From Prorocentrum cordatum (lineage: Eukaryota; Sar; Dinophyceae; Prorocentrales; Prorocentraceae), in the NCBI GenBank assembly GCA_963575745.1, contig CAUYUJ010016158.1, positions 12,501 to 76,500 of the forward strand: a stretch of DNA of 64,000 nucleotides, written 5' to 3'. The translations under genes were made by a program, and so were the position numbers. How positions within the stretch are numbered: the first letter of the stretch is position 1; the number at the start of each line of letters is the position of its first letter. Positions 55,696 through 64,000 of this stretch are shown here, one piece after another. The notes below the pieces were generated by a model. That model was not told where the DNA came from and did no database searches. It saw nothing but the letters and a program-made list of their open reading frames with translations.

Positions 55696-56174
55696 GGATT
55701 GCCGCCACTGCCCTTCTGGGCACACGGACCTTCACCAAGACGGTGTGGAGATTTACCGGAATGTTGAGGTGCAAATGATTAGCGTTCAGTCCGCTCTGAC
55801 TTCAGGTGACTCTGTGCTGACTAAGTTTCCTTTAACTGCTCTGTTTGATGAATATATCAAAGAAGCTGATGTAAGATATAATTTCAATGCAGAAGTGGCT
55901 CGATTCGTAGATTATGAGTTATCTGTGTTAGAAACTGGCATCAAACCAGATAGAACTTTCTATGGCGTGCAACGCCCTGATGCTGGCCAACCGCTCTGTG
56001 GACCTTTCTGGTTTGTTTACGCTGGTACCAGAGCAGATGGCAAGGCTCGTCGGTATGAGAATGCCTTTGAAAGAAATTCAGCCTCAACGTTTGTTTGCAT
56101 TGATTGCGCCGCCGCCCAACCATATGCCGGCGGACCCGCCCAGTTGTGCTACGCAGACTGCACTTCTAGAGCAG
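55696..56174 (+). CDS. High-copy dinoflagellate family protein, middle exon
   Basis: Reads LHQDGVEIYRNVEVQMISVQ, SALTSGDSVLTKFPLTALFD, ETGIKPDRTFYGVQRPDAGQ, PLCGPFWFVYAGTRADGKAR, RYENAFERNSASTFVCIDC and LCYADCTSRAG. The H-DGV, S-L--GDS-LTKFP, GPF-F-AGT-AD-KAR--E and CxxC signatures are those of the family. The 5' splice site is not settled: AG at 55694 leaves about 12 extra residues before HQDG. The exon ends at 56174 (phase 1) with CAG followed by a GA donor, fixed by the exact join to GWRKTLISHE. G+C is lower here than in the repeats around it. Confidence 0.65.
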
Positions 56175-56228
56175 GACTTTGAGCATCTAGTGCACTGGCG
56201 AGGAGGAGGGAGAGGATGTGGAGGAGGA

Positions 56229-56259
<31 letters not shown>

Positions 56260-56432
56260 GGGGAGGAGGAGGAGGAGGGGATGGCGGAGGAGGGGGAGGA
56301 GGAGGAGGGAGAGGAGGAGGGGGAGGAAGAGGACTGAGAGGGAGGCAGAGGAAGGGCAGAACAAGGAGAGGAGGAGGAGGAGGATGAGGGAGGGAGGGGA
56401 GAGGCCGATCAAGAAAACAAGCATTTCCCCAG
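56175..56432 (+). other. GA-AG intron with (GGA)n
   Basis: 258 bases from GACTTTGAG to TTCCCCAG. CAGGA straddles both junctions. GGA repeats fill 56199-56400. The junction restores YADCTSRAGWRKTLISHE, the expected family sequence. Confidence 0.7.
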
Positions 56433-57199
56433 GATGGCGGAAGACTTTGATTTCCCACGAGCTCTACTTGCAAACGGCCAGCAGAATATCTCCGTGGGCC
56501 ACTTTGACAGGATGGCATAAAGATCGAGCTTTCAGGGACCTCACGCACGATTTATTTCTCAATCAAGCGAAGGATTCGATTGCGTCGACTATTGTTGAGT
56601 GGCTGGAACATGGAAAACTTGCAGATCCAGGTATCATGGGCCCTCCTCTGACCCAAAAGCAGATGCTCAGATCGTTCACTTTCACATATCGGCGATGGTG
56701 CAAAACGCAAAAAGTGCCCTATATGCCCCAAATGTTTTCAATGGCGTTGCTCGGCAGAGGTTCCAAGAAGGACTACCCGATGCTTGCGAGTGAAGTAAAA
56801 GCAACAAGCGTGAACATATTGTGTAAATTCGTTGCGGATGTGGCACCCCAGTACGACAATGGAAGTACTCATGACAGACACGTGACATGCTGCATGCGGG
56901 CTCTCGCAGAATGGATACGTTGCCTGGATGGGGGGGGGGCTTGGTTTGAATCGACTTTGAAGTCCGAATGCGTGGCTGCCGGGTACCTTTATTTGGTCAC
57001 CCACCAGATATTGGCTGCAGAGGCGCTGGCTGCAAAACAATGTTTGTGGAAAGTGCGCCCCAAAGTCCACGATTTGTGCCATGTCATAGACCGCATCGAT
57101 GAGGACGGAAGCAACCCCAAATATTACCAGTGCATCATGGATGAGAGCATGTTGGGCAAATACAAAAAGATAGCAAAAAATGTCATCGGTCCCAAGTGA
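56433..57199 (+). CDS. High-copy dinoflagellate family protein, C-terminal exon
   Basis: Reads GWRKTLISHELYLQTASRI, SPWATLTGWHKDRAFRDLTH, DLFLNQAKDSIASTIVEWLE, then SFTFTYRRWCKTQKVPYMPQ, SKKDYPMLASEVKATSVNIL, ALAEWIRCLDGGGAWFEST, KQCLWKVRPKVHDLCHVIDR, NPKYYQCIMDESMLGKYKKI. The SPW--L-GWHK-R--DL-H, DYP-L-S--KA, W(K/R)-RPK-H and NP---C--DE--GK motifs match the family as remembered. D-L-H might be part of a nuclease-like core, but that is speculation. TGA at 57197 ends the frame. One extra G at 57196 would extend it by FLQRWLIEFQRALGR to TAA at 57253, which matches the family C-terminus and the second copy at 57.9 kb. Confidence 0.7.
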
Positions 57200-57469
57200 G
57201 CAAACGGTTTTTGCAACGGTGGCTCATTGAATTTCAACGTGCGCTTGGCAGATAAGAGTCTCGCATGCGTGCTTAGGATGGCGCTGCATCGCACTGAGTA
57301 TGGGCACGAATCGCGTGCCCACCCCCTCGTCGTCCATAGATCGACCCTGCAAAACCGATGCCATTATGATGCCTATTATGTCTCATGACCTGGGGGCGCG
57401 ATGGCCTCGGGAATGTCTTGTTTCCTCTAGGATGTCCTTTTGCAGATCCGTCGGAAGCTGTAGAAGCTT

Positions 57470-57805
57470 TGGAAGAGGGAGGAGGAGGAAGAGGAGGAGG
57501 AGGGGAGAGGGAGGGTGGAGAGGAGGAAGGGAGGAGGGGAGGGGGAGGGAGAGAGTAGAGGAGGAGAGGAGGAAGAGGAGGAGGAGGAGGGAGGAGGAGG
57601 AGGAGGAGGAGGAGGAGGAGGTGCAGATCCGTCGGAAGCTGTAGAAGCTTTGGAAGAGGGATGAGGAGGAAGAGGAGGAGGAGGGGAGAGGGAGGGTGGA
57701 GAGGAGGAAGGGAGGAAGGGAGGGAGGGAGGGAGGGAGTAAGAGGAGGAAGAGGAGGAGGAGGAGGAGGAGGAGGAGGAGGAGGAGGAGGAGGAGGAGGG
57801 AGGAA
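57470..57805. repeat. (GGA)n arrays with duplicated junction
   Basis: Two GGA arrays each preceded by GCAGATCCGTCGGAAGCTGT plus AGAAGCTTTGGAAGAGGGA (57442 and 57622), so the array and its left edge were duplicated together. Confidence 0.9.
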
Positions 57806-57844
57806 TACCCAAAACAATACCCAAAACAAGGGAGGAATACCCTA

Positions 57845-58099
57845 ATGCAGGCAGGCGAGGGCAACCCAAAACAATACCAGTGCATTGTATATACGAGAGC
57901 ATGCTACAGGCGCCATCTGGCGCGGTGGCTGGTTGAATTCCAGCGCGCGCTCTGTAGACAAGCATGTGATGGGAGGAGGAAGGAAAAACTCGCTAAGACG
58001 AAGGAGACGGCCCGAGCGGCAAATCAGCGGATGGAGGCGAGGAAGAGGAGATGGTGGAGGAGGAGAAGGAGGACACGAATGAGAAAGCATGCAATCTAA
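57845..58099 (+). pseudogene. Truncated second copy of the C-terminal exon
   Basis: NPKQYQCI is followed after an internal deletion of about 60 bases (the DESMLGKYKKI region is missing) by RHLARWLVEFQRALCR. These match NPKYYQCI and RFLQRWLIEFQRALGR of the gene just upstream. It then runs into KEKLAKTKETARAANQRME and an AGG repeat. It supports the reading of the upstream C-terminus and shows a partial local duplication. Confidence 0.6.
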
Positions 58100-58353
58100 T
58101 TGCCGTGGCTCGCTTAAGCTGCTGGCATGCGTCAGCTGGGAACGCTGGCACGACGTCTCACCGCGCAGAGGCCGGCAAAAAAATGAGGGGGCCGCTCCAC
58201 CTGCCTACAGCTATTCTTCGTTGCTGGCATCTCCATGGGGAGCTCGGCCTTGGGAGAATGCGTTCCCGGATGCTACCGTTCTTGATCTACGTTCAGCAGA
58301 CGTTTCGGCTCAATGTTTCGAGCGCTGTCTGATATTATATCTTCGTGGGTTGA

Positions 58354-58881
58354 ATGGCAGCGGGCTCGGCATGTCTCCAGAACGTGCTCGACGTCGCCGA
58401 CAGCCCGCCAGAGTTGTTAAGCGTGGCCTCGTCTGGGAGCCATCGAGACTCTAAGCCCGAAGAGTTGAAGCCAACGGAGGAGGATGTTGAGAGTGGAAGT
58501 GATCAAGTTCGGGGCTCGCCGAGTAGTTTGAAAAGCATGCCGCCCGATCGATGTCCAGACTGGTGTGATTCGTATTGGAAGAATTTTTATCCTCACGATT
58601 TTCAATTCCACTGTGATCAGCATCCCGCTAGTGAATCACATCACTCCCAAGATGTTGTCAATGAACATCCTGTGCCAGTGCCGATTGAGGAATGGACAGA
58701 ACCAGCTGAATCCCTTGATATTTCGGTCGTCTCCGAGTGGCTTCGCACAAAGGTTCGTGAGATTCATAATTCTGGAATGACAATGCATAATGGTGCAAGG
58801 CTGTCTGTTGGGTTCCGGTGTGAGTTTGAGAGGCGCCCTCCTCCTAAGAGATTTTGCAAGTCGAACAGCGATGAGATTTGA
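58354..58881 (+). CDS. Unrecognised ORF, 175 aa
   Basis: ATG at 58354 to TGA at 58879. It reads SACLQNVLDVADSPPELLSV, then a Ser/Glu-rich segment, CPDWCDSYWKNFYPHDFQFH, IEEWTEPAESLDISVVSEWL, ARLSVGFRCEFERRPPPKRF. The G+C is much lower and codon use more even than the surroundings, arguing for a real exon. The preceding 58100-58350 has a different open frame (LASPWGARPWENAFPDATVL, DLRSADVSAQCFERCL) that could be an upstream exon. No family is recognised. Confidence 0.45.
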   Translation: MAAGSACLQNVLDVADSPPELLSVASSGSHRDSKPEELKPTEEDVESGSDQVRGSPSSLKSMPPDRCPDWCDSYWKNFYPHDFQFHCDQHPASESHHSQDVVNEHPVPVPIEEWTEPAESLDISVVSEWLRTKVREIHNSGMTMHNGARLSVGFRCEFERRPPPKRFCKSNSDEI

Positions 58882-60313
58882 GCCATGGTAGTCGCATCAA
58901 AGAACTGAAGGAAGGAGAGAGAAGGAGAGGAGGGAAAAAGGGAAGGGAGGGGAGGGGATGAGGGGGGAGAGGGGGAGGGAGAAGGAAGGAGGGAGGACGA
59001 GGGAAGGGATTAGAAGGGAGGTAACTGCAAAGCGTCGCAGCTAGCGGGCTCGCATACCATCGGTGATCAAGACATTGCATCGCATAAGATGGCATAGCAT
59101 AGCAGTGCATTGCAGATCGTGCAATTATCGTAGCCTTGCATCGTACACTACAGCATTGCAGCAGCATGAGCATCGCTTCTGTAGCATGAGTTTGGGAGGC
59201 CCTTTGTATGCCAGAAGCCTTGATGCAACGTCGCAGCATATATAGGCCTCTCCCGCGCTTCCGAAGTCGGGAAGCGATGGTTTTTGATCCACGCACGGGA
59301 TTAGGAAGGGAAGAGTGATGGAGAGGGGGAAGGAGGGAGGCAGGGAGGGAGGGAGGGAGGTAAAGAAGAAAGGGACGCAAACATAGGGCAGACGAGAGAA
59401 CGAGAAAAAATGGATTTGGTGCCACAGGGCCTTCTGCAGGACGAGTGGATGGATGGGCAGCAGGGGGAGGACGGAGGCAGGCGCAGAGGGAAAACGCAGG
59501 CGCAGAGGGAAACGACTGCGAAGCGTCGTCACCGCGGCATGTTGCGGCTGCCGCATAGATTCTGGGACGGCCGTTTCGGACTCCCGGGACCTAGGGACTC
59601 AGGGGAAAGGGGGGGGGGGCGAAAAGGGGTGCAAGGGAACACGAATCTATATATGCGACGCCTTGAGTCGTCGCCATGTCGTTCGGACCACTTCCCCCCG
59701 AGGCCCCCGTCGAGGCCCCGAACGGTTGTCAGGGACCCCCAACAAGCCCAACAAATACTTCCGAAAACTCCTCCCCCTTCCCATCCTGCTTCTGCTCCTG
59801 CTCCTGTTCCTGCCCCTCCTCCTCCTCCTCCTCCTCCTCCTCATCATCATCATCATCATCATCATTATCATCATCATCATCATCATCATTATCCTTCTTC
59901 TCCTCCTCCTCCTCCTCCTCCTCCTCCTCCTCCTCCTCCTCCGCCCATTCCCTACCCTCGGCGGCGTTGGCTGTAATGCCTTAGCAATAAACCATACAAG
60001 TATCAAGGGCGATGCTAGGGCTCTCCCGAACATATGTTTTTAATCTGTGGATATGTTCATGTTTACCTGGTCCTCCTTCTCCTCCTCCTCCTCCTCCTCC
60101 TCCTCCTCCTCCTCCTCCCCCTCCTCCTTCTCCTTTGCCCGCTCCCAATGCTCCTCCTTCGCGGGGGGAATGCTCGCCCTGTGCATGGGCCTGCATGGTA
60201 GCGGAGCGCGGCGACCGTTTCAGCACAAACCATGGTATGAAAAACAAGGGTAAGGATGCAAATGCGCACGGATGCATCCGCCCGCGCACGGATGCATCCG
60301 CGCGCGCACGGAG
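58882..60313. other. Spacer with GGAGG, GCATAG and TCC/ATC repeats
   Basis: GGAG-rich tracts at 58910-59010 and 59325-59370, GCATAG/GCATTG words at 59070-59165, a TCC-ATC-TCC array at 59815-59943 and TCC at 60072-60130. No gene recognised. Confidence 0.5.
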
Positions 60314-60351
60314 GCAGCCCGACGGTCGCGCAGGCGCGACCGTCGGGCTGC
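60314..60351. repeat. Perfect hairpin, 18-bp arms
   Basis: GCAGCCCGACGGTCGCGC and its exact reverse complement are separated by AG. Two GCGCACGGATGCATCCGC palindromic units lie just upstream (60267-60302). Confidence 0.95.
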
Positions 60352-62880
60352 GACCAGGCAGCGGGCGGCAGCCGCGGCGACCCCGCGCACCAGCGTGTTC
60401 TTACCCCTGCTCTTTTTCTCCCCTCCTCCTCCTTTCCACTTTCTGTTCGCCCCTCTTTCTCGTTTCCTAATTCTGCTCGCCCACCCTTCCCCCATCCTCG
60501 TCATTCGTCCTCCTCCGGAGGAGGGATAACATGAGGTGGGCACTACATCTCATCACATATCATCCATCCGACGGCGCTTCGCCTCTCATTCCGGCGCTTG
60601 TTGAAGGTTGATGCATCGAACTGCACGCCGCTTCTGTTCCAAACGGGTCCGCGAGCCCTCATCGGACCCTCGGGCGCATGCAACATCCGTTCGACACCCT
60701 TGCAACAGACAACACGTCGGCATCATGCATGAGTCGTTGCATGTAACTGCAAAGGCTCATGCATGACGCCAACATGAACCAAACATGACCTTCTAGCGAT
60801 AAATAATGACCTCAGCGCGGGAGGCTGATATTCGGCAACGATACCATGCCAAATCGCTACTTTGGACCTACCGGTAAGATGCCTCAAGATGGCTCCGAAG
60901 ATGCTCCAGGAAGCCCCAAGACCGCCCCAAGACGGCTCCAAGTGGCCGCGGAGCCTCCCGAGGAGCCCCCCCCAGAGGCCAACATGTTTCAAAACAAACG
61001 GAAAAACAATGTTTGTTGTTTTCTCGCCTGTTCGCTTCCGATGGCCATTCGAGGCCTCAAGATGGCTCCAAGACGGCCCAAGAGAGGCCCCGAGAGAGGC
61101 CCAAGCGAGCCCGAGACAGCCCCAAGATTGCCCAAGAGCGCTCTAAGAGCGTCCCAAGAGGCGATTTTAGGCGCTCCCGAGGGGGGGGTGCTAATTCAAG
61201 CGCCCCCTTTCTTTGATCGATCTCCTCCAAGATGGCCCCAAGAGCGCTCCCAAGTCTCCCGAGAGCGCCCCAAGAGGGCCCCAGGAGACGCCCAGGAGGC
61301 CCCGAAAGCCCCCCAAGAGGCCCTCAAGAGGCTCCCAAGAGACCCCCAAGAGGCCCCAAGAGGCCCCCCGAGGCACCCGAGACGCTCCAAGAGGCTTCCA
61401 GGACCGCCAAGGCGCTCCCAAGACGCCCCAAGATGCCTTGGACGCTCCCGAGAGACATCCGAAGAGGCTCCTCCTCCTCCTTCTCATTCTCCTCCTCCTC
61501 ATCCTCCTCCTCATCCTCCTCCTCCTCATTTTCCTACTGCTCCTCCTCCTCCTCCCCCTCATCCACCTATTCCTCCTCCTCTCTCCTCCCTCCTCCCGCG
61601 CCCCATCCTCCTCCTCCTTCAGTTCCTCCTCCTCGTCCTCCTCTGATTCCTCCTCCATCCTCGCCGTCTTGGGTAAGACGGGTTCCCCAGCCCTTTGTTA
61701 CTCTGTATGCCCCCCCACTTCCCTGATCACCTCCAATCGCTCTGGCATCGTTACTGGATGGGCTGGCGAGGATGCGTTGACGTACGCGAAGCGTCAAGAG
61801 TTGGAATCCACGACGTGCGTCTGGGCAAACATATGGCCACGCGGGGGAGGAGGAAGCATGCACATGAAAAGAAACAGCCGGGCACCAGGGCGACAACTCG
61901 TCCTGGTTGCTATGTTACGCTATGCAAAAGTCTGCGATGTTGTGCTATGTTAAGTGATGTTGTGATATGGTATTCGATGATACGCGTGCTATGCTAGACT
62001 ACCTATGATAATCATGATATACAATGCTATGCGGTATCACGCTATGCGATGCTATGCTATGCTATGTTATGCGATGCGATGCGATGCCATGCGGAACTGT
62101 GCGAAGCTGGTGAAGAAAGGTGGACAAGATATCCTTGTTGTTGGTTTTCGTCATGGTTGGTTATGGTTTTGTGCCCGGCTGCTGTTGGCCTCCTCTTGTT
62201 TTGGTTTTGTTTGTTCGTCCTCGCCCCCTCACCCATCCTTCCTCATCGAACGGTCTCCTCAGGAGGGGGGGGAGGGGGAGAACAGAGAGCGAACAGGGGG
62301 AAGAGAAGGAGAAATGATCCGAAGCGCTGTATCCACGCATACATGATGGTAGCGTCCTTTTCCAGAGCGAATCGACATTCTAGCATGTGGTTGTGTGTTG
62401 TGTGTATGTCAAAAGGATGTGTGTACGCCAAAAGGATGCTCAACCCAAAATCTTACCCTCCAAGCTCGATGGCCCTCTGGTTGGGATGAAAACGCTTGTG
62501 CACATCTAGTAGGGCCCATCTTATGCCCCCATGTTGATGTACACAAACTTCGCATTTTGAATGGCGCCAGCATGGCGACCATCGTCGTCGTTCCACTCAG
62601 GCGGTGGGACTCACGCTCAGATGCAACCGCCCCCCTAGATGCAGATGCCAATTCTTCACGCTTCGCGTATCCCCACCAACCCATCTCAAAACAGCAAGTC
62701 TTGCGAAGCATGCCGACAGTCGTGTTTTTCAGGCGTGTTTCCGCCTGCCCCCGCATATCTCCCCTGTTCCTCCTTCCCCCCGCCTCCTTGTACATCCTCC
62801 TTGTGGTGGGGGCGGGAGAAGGACGAGGCGGAGGAGGAGGGAGAGAAAGCGGTGGGAGGCAAGAGGGATTTAGCGGAGAC
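60352..62880. other. Spacer with CCAAGA-GGCC array, TCC and GCTAT repeats
   Basis: 60870-61465 is a degenerate array of 12-16-base units (CCCAAGANGGCCCCAAGAG). TCC fills 61465-61670. 61915-62095 has CTATG/GCGATG pentamer-like repeats. The remainder is unique with no gene I can support. Confidence 0.5.
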
Positions 62881-63063
<183 letters not shown>

Positions 63064-63065
63064 TG

Positions 63066-63676
63066 GTGGGAGTCGTTGGGGCCCCTCGTGGGGTGAGCCG
63101 TTCGGCCCCATCGTCCTTGTGTGAGTCCTTCGGGCCCCTCTTCCTGGTGTGAGTCGTTCGGGCTCCTCGTGGTGTCAGTCGTTCGGGCCCCTGGTCCTGG
63201 TGCGAGCCGTTCGGGCTCCTCGTGGTTTGAGTCGTTCGGGCCTCTCGTCCTGGTGTGAGTCGTTCGGGCCCCTCCTCCTGGTGTGAGTCGTTCGGGCTCT
63301 TCGTGGTTTGAGTCGTTCGGGCTCTTCGTCCTGTTGTGAGTCGTTCGGGCTTCTCGTGGTGTGAGTTGTTCGGGCCCCTCGTCCTGGTGTGAGTCGTTCG
63401 GGCCCCTCCTCCTGGTGTGAGTCGTTCGGGCTCCTGGTGGTGTGAGTCGTTCGGGGCCCTCGTCCTGGTGTGAGTCGTTCGGGCTCCTCGTGGTGTGAGT
63501 CGTTCGGGCGCCTCGTCCTGGTGTGAGTCGTTCGGGCCCCTCCTCCTGGTGTGAGTCGTTCGGGCTCTTCGTGGTGTGAGTCGTTCGGGCCCCTCGTCCT
63601 GGTGTGAGTCGTTCGGGCTCCTCGTGGTGTGAGGCGTTCGGGCACCTCGTCCTGGTGCGAGTCGTTCGGGCCCCTC
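63066..63676 (+). repeat. 27-bp tandem repeat, about 22 copies
   Basis: Units of GTGTGAGTCGTTCGGGC followed by CCTCGTCCTG or TCCTCGTG. The two unit types tend to alternate. Confidence 0.95.
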
Positions 63677-63960
<284 letters not shown>

Positions 63961-64000
63961 AAGTAGTCGTATCCAAGGCAGTTTGGAGGCCTCTTGGAGA

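Noticed and set aside
63066-63676. Regularly spaced repeats as a CRISPR array
   Set aside because: Units are contiguous and degenerate with no unique spacers, and the context is eukaryotic.

Overview
The window looks like nuclear DNA of a dinoflagellate. The strongest evidence is a perfect 22-nt copy of the dinoflagellate spliced leader (DinoSL) on the minus strand at 802-823. Supporting evidence is introns whose reading frame and family alignment require GA donors (56175, 43677, probably 39050), very GC-rich sequence, long trinucleotide arrays, and proteins I recognise as recurrent, multi-copy dinoflagellate families of unknown function. The species cannot be named from the sequence alone. 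Nothing resembles bacterial operons, CRISPR or rRNA.

Layout. 1-25 kb holds no intact multi-exon gene. It carries a spliced-leader-capped retrocopy with target-site duplications (9-839), huge TCC/ATC microsatellites, a decayed coiled-coil gene (4.9-6.2 kb), a broken tyrosine-recombinase fragment (7.1-7.6 kb, minus), a large inverted minisatellite domain (8.3-11.1 kb), a 102-bp satellite (11.8-13.9 kb), AGCAT pentamer arrays (14.2-15.1 kb) and several foldback elements. 25.9-30.5 kb is a minus-strand gene of at least three in-phase exons. One of its introns contains a ~0.9 kb near-perfect palindrome. 30.7-33.7 kb is an AT-rich island built from inverted copies of a ~60-bp motif. 36.1-39.4 kb is a plus-strand four-exon gene (about 404 aa) with inverted-repeat-ended introns. 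42.6-44.6 kb is a three-exon gene of a methyltransferase-like dinoflagellate family. 47.7-50.45 kb is a highly charged repeat protein gene interrupted by two near-identical introns with terminal inverted repeats and AAGGT target-site duplications (introner-like elements). 54.9-57.25 kb is another multi-exon gene of a recurrent dinoflagellate family, with a truncated second copy of its C-terminal part at 57.8 kb and an unrecognised ORF at 58.35 kb. The window ends in GAC, 27-bp and AGT arrays.

How it fits together. The genes do not form a pathway. They are lineage-specific or mobile-associated families lying between simple repeats. What links them is genome dynamics: reverse transcription of trans-spliced mRNA, spread of TIR-bearing introns, and simple-sequence expansion inside introns. 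Several reading frames need single-base additions at short homopolymers. This may be sequence error in the assembly or early decay. Splice sites are inferred from frame, AG/GT/GC/GA signals and family alignment from memory; none has been tested with transcripts.
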